From positions 1-11,375 of the forward strand of contig JAIRLG010000047.1 in NCBI GenBank assembly GCA_031259625.1: DNA of 11,375 nucleotides, in the 5' to 3' direction. This DNA comes from Puniceicoccales bacterium (GTDB lineage: Bacteria > Verrucomicrobiota > Verrucomicrobiae > Opitutales > LL51). Shown piece after piece: positions 1-7,195 of the stretch; position 1 is the stretch's first letter, and each line of letters starts with the position of its first letter. Below the pieces are notes generated by a model that was not told where the DNA came from, did no database searches, and saw nothing but the letters and a program-made list of their open reading frames with translations. Both the position numbers and the translations under genes were made by a program.

Positions 1-858
1 CACGGCGAGATCATCGCCTTCCAGGCGGCCGGCGTAGCCCGGATCACCCTCACCCGTTCGCTGGCCGGCGTCGGAATTCTGCTCTCGCTGCTGCTCAGTT
101 ATTTCCAGGAGGGGCCCGCGGCGCGGGCACGGCGGCTTTTCCGGGACTACCAGGCCCAGGTGGGTGTCACGGGCGCCCAGGCGGAAGCGATCCTCCACCA
201 CGTCGGTTGGAATGATGAGTCCCAGGGCCGGCTCTGGTACCTGAGGGCCCTCGAGCCTTCGAAGGGCATCGCCACGGCTGTCGATCTCCACGAGAGGGAT
301 GCCGAGGGGCGCGAGTGGAGGCGCATCTCCGCCGCCCAGGCCAGCTTCGATGCCGCCGCAGGACGCTGGACATTTTTCCAGGGGCGCCTCGTCACCTTCG
401 ATCCCCAGAGCCACTATCCCCTGTCCCAGCGCCTCTTCGAGCGCCATGAGATCGAAGACCACCGCTGTTCCCCGTCGCTATTGGCCCTCCAGCACAAAAA
501 GCCCGAAGAGCTGACGCTCCCCGAGCTGCGGACGCTGCTCCGGCAGGAGCGGGAGGGTGGAAGTGGTTTTTCGGAAAACCGGCGGAGGGCCCAGCACTTC
601 TTCTACTGGAACCGCCTCCTCTCGCCTTGGGCCTGCCTCCTGGTCTTCTTCATCGCCCTGCCCTGCGCCGGCGGTGGCCCCCGCAGCGATTCCATGGCCG
701 GTTTCGGCAAGGCGACGGGCTTTCTCTTCGCCTTCTACCTCCTTTCCCACATCTGCCGTGCCCTCGGCCTCCACGGAAGCCTCGGTGCTCCACTGGCCGC
801 CCTGGGCCCCTACCTCCTCCTGATCCTCTGCGTCCTTCCCGCTCATCGCTCCTCCTGA
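1..858 (+). CDS. LptF/LptG-family LPS export permease, C-terminal part (5' end outside window)
   Basis: The reading frame is open from the first base and 285 codons are visible before the TGA at 856-858. It begins in the conserved cytoplasmic stretch of LptF/LptG permeases (GEIIAFQAAGVAR, matching the family pattern E-x-x-A-x-x-A-x-G-x-S). A membrane helix follows at about residues 20-36. Next comes a soluble region of about 165 residues (the periplasmic beta-jellyroll in this family), then three more hydrophobic helices at about 208-224, 240-256 and 266-283. This matches the TM3, jellyroll, TM4-6 half of the family. LptF and LptG pair with the LptB ATPase in the inner membrane to extract lipopolysaccharide and pass it to LptC/LptA, which suggests a Gram-negative envelope. 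Without the N-terminus and neighbours I cannot choose between LptF and LptG. The usual AAW-x-PN motif near the last helix reads AALGPY here. Confidence 0.8.
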   Translation, partial: HGEIIAFQAAGVARITLTRSLAGVGILLSLLLSYFQEGPAARARRLFRDYQAQVGVTGAQAEAILHHVGWNDESQGRLWYLRALEPSKGIATAVDLHERDAEGREWRRISAAQASFDAAAGRWTFFQGRLVTFDPQSHYPLSQRLFERHEIEDHRCSPSLLALQHKKPEELTLPELRTLLRQEREGGSGFSENRRRAQHFFYWNRLLSPWACLLVFFIALPCAGGGPRSDSMAGFGKATGFLFAFYLLSHICRALGLHGSLGAPLAALGPYLLLILCVLPAHRSS

Positions 859-879
859 AGCCGCCCAGCTTTATTCGTA

Positions 880-907
880 TCGACAAGACGGCCGATGTCG
901 CTAAAAA
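880..907 (+). promoter_or_regulatory. possible sigma70-type promoter for the downstream protease gene
   Basis: TCGACA at 880-885 (5 of 6 to the -35 consensus) is separated by 16 bp from TAAAAA at 902-907 (4 of 6 to the -10 consensus). It lies just after the permease stop and before the S41 protease. An inverted repeat CGACA/TGTCG (881-885 and 896-900) sits between the boxes. The match is moderate and the true protease start is about 290 bp away, so this is only a candidate. Confidence 0.25.
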
Positions 908-916
908 CTAAGCCCC

Positions 917-928
917 ATCAGCGCTGAT
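917..928 (+). promoter_or_regulatory. 12-bp perfect palindrome, operator-like
   Basis: ATCAGCGCTGAT is a perfect palindrome placed about 10 bp after the candidate -10 box, where a dimeric repressor could act on an initiating polymerase. Nothing else identifies a binding protein, and a 12-bp palindrome can occur by chance. Confidence 0.25.
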
Positions 929-1017
929 ATGAAGAGACAGCCCTCGCCCTTTCCTTCTTTGCGTTCTTTGAGCTCACCAGGTTACGATGAGGGACGAGTC
1001 TGTTATGGGAATCGGGT

Positions 1018-1115
1018 CTGCGCTGTCTTTGCAGGCCGGGAATGGCCTTGCAGGCCATTCCCGGCCTGGGGCTCGCAAAGCGAGCTGAGCCCTGTGGGCT
1101 CCAAAGACAGCGCAG
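1018..1115 (+). repeat. 98-bp cloverleaf palindromic repeat, family 1, copy 1
   Basis: Terminal inverted repeats CTGCGCTGTCTTTG (1018-1031) and CAAAGACAGCGCAG (1102-1115) pair perfectly over 14 bp and enclose three hairpins. Hairpin A is a 16-17 bp stem (1032-1047 with 1053-1068). Hairpin B is a 7-bp stem with a 3-nt loop (1070-1076 with 1080-1086, ending in a G-T wobble). Hairpin C is a 6-bp stem with a 3-nt loop (1087-1092 with 1096-1101). Only G1069 is unpaired at the junction. The element lies in the 337-bp gap between the permease and the protease, in the same orientation as copy 3. It stays in frame with the protease but upstream of the chosen start. Confidence 0.93.
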
Positions 1116-1195
1116 CAAAAGCAGGGGGAAATTTTGAAAATTCCCAGTCGGCTCCGGCCATCGCCGGGACCAGGGGGTATCGAGACCGGAAAGGG

Positions 1196-3769
1196 ATGCG
1201 GCCCTTGGGGTTGACCGGGACTCTCGGTCTGGGCCTTTGCTTTTTCAGCTTCCAGGCCCACGGCGGGGTGGATGTTGGTCCTCCCCCTTTTCGGGAGGGC
1301 TCGGCCGTTCCCACGTTTCCCGTTCCGGTTTTGGCCCAGCCGGAGACCGATCCGGCTATTTGGGAACCGGATTCGGCCACTCCAGAACAGGACTCGGCCA
1401 CTCCGGAAGCGGTCGAGCCGTGTCCCTGGCCACCGCTGCAGCCCTCGCCGGACATGCGGGAGGAAACCCTTGCCATGAAGCGCTGTCTCGAGGAATTCCA
1501 CTACGCCAAAAAGCCCCTTCATCAAATACCGGCGGAGGAGATTCTGAAGAACTACTTCGGGAGCATGGACAGCTCGCGCATGCTCTTTCTCGAAGCGGAA
1601 ATCCAACAGATCACCCGGGAGTTGGCCCCCAAGCTCCATCTCTCTCTGCAGAGGGGGGATCTCACAAAGGCCTTCGAGCTCTTCGACCTCTACCGCCGGC
1701 ACCTGTGGGAGCGCAGCACCCGGATCCTCCGCGCCATTCCCGCGCTGGATCTCCGGTCCCTCTCGGCGGAACATTTCTGCCCCTATCGGGAAGAACTGCC
1801 CTGGCCATCGGACGAAGCCACGGCGGAGCACCTGTGGAGGCAGCGCCTCGTCTACGAAATCCAGAGCGAAATCCTATCGCTGGAGGGTGAATTTGCCCCA
1901 GCCTCCCTGCGGGGAATTCCGCTGAGAAACGCGCCCCGGCTGAATGCGAAGGCGAAGCCCAGGCCCAGGATTTTCCCCTTTTGGAAAGCGCTGTTCCGGA
2001 GGAAGGAATTGCCGGCGGCAACCTGGCTCACCCGTCCCGACCGCCTGAGGGCGCCGCGAACCCCTCCCTGGCTGGACGCTTTAGGCCGAACCCTGCGGGA
2101 CTTGCCGGAGGAAAGCTCGCCCCCGCCGGCCGTCGTCGCCAAGGCGAAGGAGCGCATTGCCGGGCGCTACGAGAGCTTCCGCCGTTTTTTTTCCGACATC
2201 GAGCCCTGGTTCGTCCAGGAGCTTTTCATCAACAGCCTGGCCCAGCTCTACGACCCCCACTCGAGCTTTCTCTCCAAGGATACTTTTGAGGAATTCAACA
2301 CCCTCCTGCGCCATAGCCTGATCGGCATCGGGGCCTATCTCCACTACGACAACGGCTATTGCACCATCAAGGAGCTCACCCCCGGGGGGCCCGCCGCCCG
2401 CAGCGGACTGCTGCACCCGGGCGACCGCATCGTGGCGGTCGCCGAAGACGGGCAGGAGGCCATCGAGATCACCAACATGCCCTCCTACCGCAGTGTCCGG
2501 CTCATCCGTGGGCCCAAGGGCAGCCGGGTGCACCTGAGCATCGAGCCGGCCGAGGGGGATGCGGCCGACCGAAAAGTCATCACGCTCATCCGGGATACGG
2601 TCTCCATCGAGAGCGCCCGTGCCAGCGCGAAAATCTTCAGCCTGGCCGATACGGCTGCCCCCCTCCGCATCGGCTACATCCACCTGCCCTCCTTCTACGG
2701 CCCGGAGGAGGAGGACAAGGCCCCGTCGGGTTCGAGCGATGATGTGCAGCAATTGCTGAAGGAGCTCAAGGCCCAGGGGGCGAAGGGACTGATCCTCGAC
2801 CTCCGCGGCAACGGCGGCGGGCTTCTGGAGGAGGCCATCCTGCTGGCCGGACTCTTCATCCCGGAGGGCCCCATCGTGCAGGTGCGGGATCCGGAGGGTC
2901 AGACGCAGATCTACCACAGCCACACGGCAACGCCGCTCTGGGACAGGCCCCTGATCACGCTCATCTCCAAGCAAAGCGTATCCGCTTCCGAAATTCTGGC
3001 CGGGGCTTTGCAGGACCACTGCCGCAGCCTCATCGTCGGGGACAGGCATACCCACGGCAAGGGCAGTGTGCAGGTATTGATGCCCCTCGAGCGCATCCTG
3101 GGCAGCTGGTTCGACCCCAAGAAGGAGACCATGGGGGCCACCCGGGTTACGGTTAACAAATGGTACCGGCCCAGCGGCAATTCCATCCAGCTCCGCGGGG
3201 TCGTCTCCGACATCCCCCTCCCATCCTTCGACGAGTGGGTGCCCATCGGGGAATCGGATCTGCCCCATGCCCTCGCCTGGGATGCCATCGTGCCGCCGAA
3301 GTCGGGCAAGGCCCTCGTGTCCGCCGAGCGCCGGCGGCGCTTCGACCAGCTCCTCCAGCGCCTGCGCCGACGGAGCGAGTTGCGCCAACGGACCCTGCCG
3401 GAGTTCGCCGTGCTGGACACCCGCATCCGGCTCTTCCGCCACAAACTCGACCAGGAGGAATTCTCCCTCGACCTGTCCCGGCGCCTTCGGGAGCGGCGGG
3501 AGGAGGCCCGTCTCCAGCGCGAGATTCAGGCCCAGATCGACGGCATTGCCGCCCAGCCCTTCTTCCAATCCACTCCCATCACGCTCGCCTCCCTGAGCGC
3601 TTCTGCCCAGAAAACCTCCGGAAAAGCCGAGGCGGGCCAGGAAAGCCCTTCGGCGGAAAAGGAAAAAAGTCCCCCCGACGAGGAGTACGATACGCATCTG
3701 CGAGAAGCCCTGCGCCTGATGCGAGACTGGATCGAGGGATCCCCTACTGCTCCGGCCACAGCGGCCTAG
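1196..3769 (+). CDS. prc: carboxy-terminal processing (tail-specific) protease, Prc/CtpA type, peptidase family S41
   Basis: A protein of 857 residues, long for S41 but normal for Prc/Tsp-type enzymes. The ATG at 1196 begins a typical signal peptide (MRPLGLTGTLGLGL..., cleavage likely near AHG-GV at about residue 24) and has a purine-rich AAAGGG just upstream. A proline-rich linker follows, containing a tandem DSATPE repeat, then the Prc-type helical N-terminal domain. A PDZ domain lies around residues 375-455 (IGIGAYLHYDNGYC..., GGPAARSGLLHPGDRIVAV). The S41 core includes LILDLRGNGGGLLEEA. The Ser/Lys catalytic dyad is visible as SASEIL, with catalytic Ser596, and HGKGSVQ, with Lys622. The Prc C-terminal region (SAERRRRFDQLLQRL...) ends in a charged tail. 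Expected role: periplasmic degradation or trimming of proteins from their C-termini, including peptidoglycan-enzyme turnover in better-studied relatives. The Ser-Lys spacing of 26 is one longer than the 25 of E. coli Prc and plant D1 processing protease. The frame is also open upstream to 929 but runs through a repeat element there, so that extension is rejected. Confidence 0.92.
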   Translation: MRPLGLTGTLGLGLCFFSFQAHGGVDVGPPPFREGSAVPTFPVPVLAQPETDPAIWEPDSATPEQDSATPEAVEPCPWPPLQPSPDMREETLAMKRCLEEFHYAKKPLHQIPAEEILKNYFGSMDSSRMLFLEAEIQQITRELAPKLHLSLQRGDLTKAFELFDLYRRHLWERSTRILRAIPALDLRSLSAEHFCPYREELPWPSDEATAEHLWRQRLVYEIQSEILSLEGEFAPASLRGIPLRNAPRLNAKAKPRPRIFPFWKALFRRKELPAATWLTRPDRLRAPRTPPWLDALGRTLRDLPEESSPPPAVVAKAKERIAGRYESFRRFFSDIEPWFVQELFINSLAQLYDPHSSFLSKDTFEEFNTLLRHSLIGIGAYLHYDNGYCTIKELTPGGPAARSGLLHPGDRIVAVAEDGQEAIEITNMPSYRSVRLIRGPKGSRVHLSIEPAEGDAADRKVITLIRDTVSIESARASAKIFSLADTAAPLRIGYIHLPSFYGPEEEDKAPSGSSDDVQQLLKELKAQGAKGLILDLRGNGGGLLEEAILLAGLFIPEGPIVQVRDPEGQTQIYHSHTATPLWDRPLITLISKQSVSASEILAGALQDHCRSLIVGDRHTHGKGSVQVLMPLERILGSWFDPKKETMGATRVTVNKWYRPSGNSIQLRGVVSDIPLPSFDEWVPIGESDLPHALAWDAIVPPKSGKALVSAERRRRFDQLLQRLRRRSELRQRTLPEFAVLDTRIRLFRHKLDQEEFSLDLSRRLRERREEARLQREIQAQIDGIAAQPFFQSTPITLASLSASAQKTSGKAEAGQESPSAEKEKSPPDEEYDTHLREALRLMRDWIEGSPTAPATAA

Positions 3770-3797
3770 GAACCTAGGTACCGGATTCCGGTTTTCG

Positions 3798-3895
3798 CTG
3801 CGCTGTCTTTGGAGCCCGCAGGGCTCGGCTCGCTCCGCGAGCCCCAGGGAGGGAATGGCCTTCCAGGCCCTTCCCTCCCTGCAAAGACAGCGCAG
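3798..3895 (-). repeat. 98-bp cloverleaf palindromic repeat, family 1, copy 2 (inverted)
   Basis: The same 14-bp terminal inverted repeats as copy 1 lie at 3798-3811 and 3882-3895. The internal hairpins come in reverse order on the + strand: short C (3812-3826), medium B (3827-3843), one unpaired base (C3844), then long A (3845-3860 with 3866-3881, one T-C mismatch at 3856/3870). The length is identical to the other copies. It sits in the convergent gap between the ends of prc and the LysM lipoprotein gene, where a symmetric hairpin could stop transcription from both sides. No T-tract follows on either strand, so it is not a classical terminator. Confidence 0.93.
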
Positions 3896-3966
3896 AACCC
3901 CCCTACTCCACCTCCCGGATGGCAGAAAATCCCTCCGTCTATGGGCGATACGGGAAATCCCGAGCT

Positions 3967-4719
3967 TCACTCGGTCGGAGGGAGGAGTAGGCGTTGGCCG
4001 ACCCGGACCTGGTCGGGTTGGGACAGCTGGTCCCGATTGGCCTCGAAAATCGCCGGCCAGCGGCTCGCATCGCCCAAAACCTTCTGGCTGATGATCGACA
4101 GCGTATCGCCCTCCTGCACCAGATAGGTCTTCCGGTGCCCCTGGGCCCGTTCCTCCAGCACCCGCTCCAGCCGCTGTTCCGCAGGTGATGCTGTGGGCTC
4201 CCGTTCTAACTGCCGCTCCAGATCGATCACCCGCTGCTTCAGTTGGGCATTTTCCTTCCGCAACTCCCGCAGCAGAACCGGAAAATCATGGGCGTACTTC
4301 TTGTAGAGGGAACTCTGGTAGCACTGCTTCATGAACAGCTTCTGGAGCGAATCGATCCACTGGGGTACCCACTCGCGCTCCTTGGCCTCCTCCGCTGCGC
4401 CGATCAGGAACTGGCGGAAGTGATAGATGGCGAAAATCGGATCCTCCAGCGTCTCCCAGTAAATTTTCCCGCAGAAGAGGTGGGACTGCGGCGTCGGGTG
4501 ATGCTGGCGGATGACCGCCAGGAATTTTTCCAAAGCCTCGGTCGCCCGGCCCTCCCGGAGCAACTGCTGGCCCCGCCGGTAGACCCCGTCTTCCTCCTCC
4601 GACCACTCCTCCGCCGCCGGCCGACAGGCCATCAGAGAACAGAACACCAGCAGCACCGACAGCCAAGCGCTCCGCCTCGACGGAAGGAAGGAGCAAATGC
4701 CTGGGCCGGAGATCCGCAT
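3967..4719 (-). CDS. LysM-domain lipoprotein with TPR-like and coiled-coil regions
   Basis: I chose the ATG at 4719 (250 residues) because it gives a clean lipoprotein signal: basic residues, the hydrophobic stretch SAWLSVLLVFCSLMAC, and a lipobox with Cys32 as the acylated residue. An in-frame ATG 63 bp further upstream would only add a basic extension. Neither start has a good Shine-Dalgarno. Residues about 44-105 look like a TPR-type helical hairpin (YRRGQQLLREGRATEALEKF and a second helix pair). Residues 150-174 are a probable coiled coil (ELRKENAQLKQRVIDLERQL). Residues 198-247 are a LysM domain (YLVQEGDTLSIISQKVLGD... NRDQL... VRVGQRLLLP), which binds peptidoglycan N-acetylglucosamine chains. 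Inference: a peptidoglycan-associated lipoprotein, possibly an assembly or cell-division factor. The architecture is reminiscent of YbgF/CpoB-like coiled-coil plus TPR proteins, but the order differs and I assign no name. It converges on prc. Confidence 0.8.
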   Translation of the reverse strand: MRISGPGICSFLPSRRSAWLSVLLVFCSLMACRPAAEEWSEEEDGVYRRGQQLLREGRATEALEKFLAVIRQHHPTPQSHLFCGKIYWETLEDPIFAIYHFRQFLIGAAEEAKEREWVPQWIDSLQKLFMKQCYQSSLYKKYAHDFPVLLRELRKENAQLKQRVIDLERQLEREPTASPAEQRLERVLEERAQGHRKTYLVQEGDTLSIISQKVLGDASRWPAIFEANRDQLSQPDQVRVGQRLLLPPTE

Positions 4720-4949
4720 GGAAGGAATTTTTCGACTGAAAAAATTGAAGCGGCCCCCTTTCCTTTGGCCAGAAAATAACACGGGGCCCCATCGGCGGCG
4801 ACTGGCCGATTCCTTCGCAGCGCCATCCGGCTTTGCTGGTCCTTCGGCCTTGCCATTCGCGATGATTTCGGAAGAGGAAGGACGTACTTGCCAAAAGCAC
4901 GGGGGAGCCCTATAAAACCCATTCCGGCAATTCGGCAGGCCCAGGGGCG
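4720..4949. other. divergent intergenic region without recognisable gene
   Basis: This is the first part of the 571-bp gap between the divergently transcribed lipoprotein gene and dnaG. Reading frames here are short and lack domain-like content. No convincing promoter pair was found for the lipoprotein gene. The short AT stretch CCTATAAAACC at 4910-4920 is the only promoter-like motif, and its spacing to possible -35 hexamers is wrong. The remaining part of the gap is the tandem array described separately. Confidence 0.5.
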
Positions 4950-5226
4950 ATGAAGTACGAGATTTCAGCTTTCTTAGGCGGTACGAGGTTTTAGCTTCGA
5001 TGAGGTGCGAGATTTAACTCTTTTGTGAAATACGAGATTTAGCTTCGGCAAGGTGGGAGATTTCAGTTTTTTTATGAGGTACGAGATTTTAATTCTTTTA
5101 TGAGGTACGCAGTTTCAGGTTCGGTGAGGTGTGTAGCTCTCTTGGAAGACACCAGTTTGGGTGAGGTGCGAGGTTTCTGCTTTTTATGAGATACGGGATT
5201 TTAACTCTTTTTAGGGATGGGATTTT
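4950..5226 (+). repeat. degenerate tandem array, about 11 units of 23-26 bp, upstream of dnaG
   Basis: A core resembling GAGGTACGAGATTT recurs. Its TACGAGATTT part starts at 4956, 4982, 5006, 5031, 5054, 5080, 5106, 5130 (decayed), 5167, 5192 and about 5217 (partial). Steps are 26, 24, 25, 23, 26, 26, 24, 37, 25 and 25 bp. Units are joined by two linker types, a T-rich one (like AACTCTTTT) and an AGCTTCGG-like one. The block is much more AT-rich than its surroundings: I count 35% G+C in 5041-5100. The period is not a multiple of three and stop codons are frequent, so it is not coding. Its position directly in front of the dnaG-rpoD operon makes a regulatory or binding array possible. It could also be a decaying minisatellite. 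Confidence 0.85.
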
Positions 5227-5231
5227 GGGCC

Positions 5232-5266
5232 CGGGTTGCGGGAGATGGAGCCTGGGTTGCGGGAGA
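5232..5266 (+). repeat. short direct repeat in the dnaG leader
   Basis: GGGTTGCGGGAGA occurs at 5233-5245 and again at 5254-5266, 21 bp apart, just before the dnaG start at 5291. The unit resembles a GC-rich version of the core of the preceding array (GTGCGAGATTT), so it may be the array's last, drifted part with a shorter period. Confidence 0.6.
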
Positions 5267-5290
5267 GCCTCCGTGTAATCGACATCGGCC

Positions 5291-7171
5291 GTGCCCATCA
5301 TTTCCCGAGAGTCGATCGAGCATATCCGAAAAAATGTGGATATCTGCGACGTGGTTTCTGCTTATGTGCAGCTCCGGCGTACCGGTTCCCGCTGGCGCGG
5401 CCTGAGTCCCTTCAACCAGGAGAAAACGCCCTCCTTCTTCATCCTGCCCGAAAAGGGGATCTTCAAGTGCTTCAGCTCCGGCCATGCGGGGGATGTCTTT
5501 CGATTCCTCCAGCTGAAGGAGAATTTCAGCTTTGCTGAAGCCGTTGAATGGCTCGCGGAGCGCTATCGTTTCCCCCTCCGCTACGAGGAAAATGGCCGTG
5601 CGGCCCGTGCGGGCGAGAACCACAGCAAGGCGCTGCTCGAAATTCACCGGGTGGCCGAGGGATTTTTCCGGGAATGCTGGCGTTCCTCTGGCGCCCTGGC
5701 TGAACGGGTACGGGAATACTGGGAAAAAGACCGCGGCTTCAGTCCGGAACTGGCCGAGCGCTACGGCATCGGCTTCGCCCCTCCGGAGGACAACGGCGAG
5801 CTCTTCCACCGGCTGCGCAAGGTTTTTTCCCAGGAGCCGATGGCCCATTCCGGACTTTTCTACACCTCGCACAGCGGCTACGTCCCCCCTCCGCGCTTCC
5901 GCGGGAGGCTGATGATCCCGATTCGGGACATTCACGGCCGGACGATCGCCTTTGCCGGCCGCCAACTGGAGGGCATCACGCCGCCGCAGGATCCCGCCCA
6001 TGAATCCAAGTACATCAACTCCCCCCAGACCCCGCTCTTCAGCAAGGGCGAAGTGCTCTTCGGCCTCGACCAGGCCCGGCAGCAGATTCGGGAGGACGGC
6101 GCCTTTCTCTTGGTCGAGGGGCAGCTGGACGCACTGCGCTGCCACTCGGTGGGGCTCCAAACTGCCGTTGCCCCCCAGGGAACCGGGGTCACCGAGCGGC
6201 AGCTCCACCAGCTGAGGCGTTACAGTCCCCGGCTCTGGTGCTTTCTGGACAGCGATGAGGCGGGCCAAAAGGCGGCCCTGCGCGTCCTGGAAATGGCGCT
6301 CCAGGAGGAGATGGAAGTCCGCTTCATCCTCCTCCCCGAGGGACAGGATCCCGACAGCTATCTCCGCGGGAAGGGCCCGGTGACCCTGCAGGAGCTGGAG
6401 GCATTGACCTGCTCGGCCATCGGCTTCGCCGTGCGCCACTGGCTGCCGCAGGGAACGGCGGCGGATGTCCACGAGAAGGAACGGACGCTGCGGAGCATTT
6501 TCGCCCTCATCCACCCGGTCTCCTCCTCCGTCATCCGCGAAGCCTATATTCGGGAAGCCTCCCGGCTCATGGGCATCGATGTCCGCTCCGTCCTCAGCGA
6601 CTTCGACCATTTCTGCGACCGGACGAAGCTGCAGGGAACTACTGGTGCCCAGGGAAGCGGCGGGCCGAAGCTTCTCCCCGAAACGACGGCGCCGGGGGCC
6701 AAGATCCACTCCGTCACCTACGACCTCCTCTCCCTCCTGGTCCACCACGAGAACCTGGGGGCGCCTCTGGCCCGCCTCGTCGAAAGGGCCTGGCTCGACG
6801 AGCGGGATCCCGACCACGCGCTGCTGGAGCATCTGCTGGAGAATTTCCGCGAAAATCTCTGGAACGGCTGGGAGCATGTGGATGAAAATTTTACTCCCCA
6901 AGAATGCGATCGTCTGTATACTGTGTTGGCAACGGGGGATTTTTTTGAAGACCCGTTAGGAACGGCCAACATGTGTCTTCGTAAATTGCACCGGGATCAT
7001 ATCCAGAGAGCGATTCGGGAGATCATGGCTCCGGAACACTCCTCCTCCGGGGAGGGAGCGGAAAAAACGCCCCTTGGGGAGGAGGATTGGAAGGATCGCA
7101 TTCGCCGGAAGATGCAGTGGCAGCGCCTGCTCCAGCATCCGCCCCAGCTGAATCCGCAGGCTATTTCATGA
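5291..7171 (+). CDS. dnaG: DNA primase DnaG with degenerate zinc-binding motif
   Basis: A protein of 626 residues, normal for DnaG, which makes RNA primers for chromosome replication with the DnaB helicase. The start is the GTG at 5291: an in-frame TAA lies at 5276-5278, and MPIISRESIEHIRKNVDI aligns with the usual DnaG N-terminus. No clear Shine-Dalgarno is present. The CHC2 region (residues about 5-95) keeps the fold motif PFNQEKTPSFFILPEKGIFKCF, but three of four zinc ligands are replaced (Ser39, Asn42, Ser63; only Cys60 remains). The catalytic core follows (GRLMIPIRDIHGRTIAFAGR, SKYINSPQTPLFSKG). The TOPRIM domain shows VEGQLDAL with Glu276 and FLDSDEAG with Asp320 and Asp322, at exactly the 44/46 spacing of E. 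coli Glu265, Asp309 and Asp311. LLPEGQDPDSYL completes the domain. The C-terminal roughly 200 residues are the helicase-binding part. rpoD starts 24 bp downstream, indicating one operon. Confidence 0.96.
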   Translation: MPIISRESIEHIRKNVDICDVVSAYVQLRRTGSRWRGLSPFNQEKTPSFFILPEKGIFKCFSSGHAGDVFRFLQLKENFSFAEAVEWLAERYRFPLRYEENGRAARAGENHSKALLEIHRVAEGFFRECWRSSGALAERVREYWEKDRGFSPELAERYGIGFAPPEDNGELFHRLRKVFSQEPMAHSGLFYTSHSGYVPPPRFRGRLMIPIRDIHGRTIAFAGRQLEGITPPQDPAHESKYINSPQTPLFSKGEVLFGLDQARQQIREDGAFLLVEGQLDALRCHSVGLQTAVAPQGTGVTERQLHQLRRYSPRLWCFLDSDEAGQKAALRVLEMALQEEMEVRFILLPEGQDPDSYLRGKGPVTLQELEALTCSAIGFAVRHWLPQGTAADVHEKERTLRSIFALIHPVSSSVIREAYIREASRLMGIDVRSVLSDFDHFCDRTKLQGTTGAQGSGGPKLLPETTAPGAKIHSVTYDLLSLLVHHENLGAPLARLVERAWLDERDPDHALLEHLLENFRENLWNGWEHVDENFTPQECDRLYTVLATGDFFEDPLGTANMCLRKLHRDHIQRAIREIMAPEHSSSGEGAEKTPLGEEDWKDRIRRKMQWQRLLQHPPQLNPQAIS

Positions 7172-7195
7172 GACAGGCTCCAGGAATCACGCCCT

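Noticed and set aside
1018..1115. Integron attC site
   Set aside because: The expected GTTRRRY/RYYYAAC end boxes are absent and the fold has three separate hairpins rather than one long imperfect stem.
929..1195. N-terminal extension of the S41 protease to an ATG at 929 (946 residues)
   Set aside because: The extension translates through a cloverleaf repeat and has no domain-like content. The ATG at 1196 has a purine-rich upstream and begins a good signal peptide.
2081..3970. 629-codon open frame on the - strand opposite prc
   Set aside because: It is antisense to a well-supported protease, low in hydrophobic pattern and rich in Gly/Ala/Arg as expected from GC-rich antisense; no family motif.
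4950..5226. CRISPR array
   Set aside because: Repeats are degenerate and almost continuous, with linkers of about 10 bp drawn from two types, so there are no unique spacers and no cas genes nearby.
5201..6901. 566-codon open frame on the - strand opposite dnaG
   Set aside because: It is antisense to dnaG, whose motifs are unambiguous; the long frame results from high GC at third positions.
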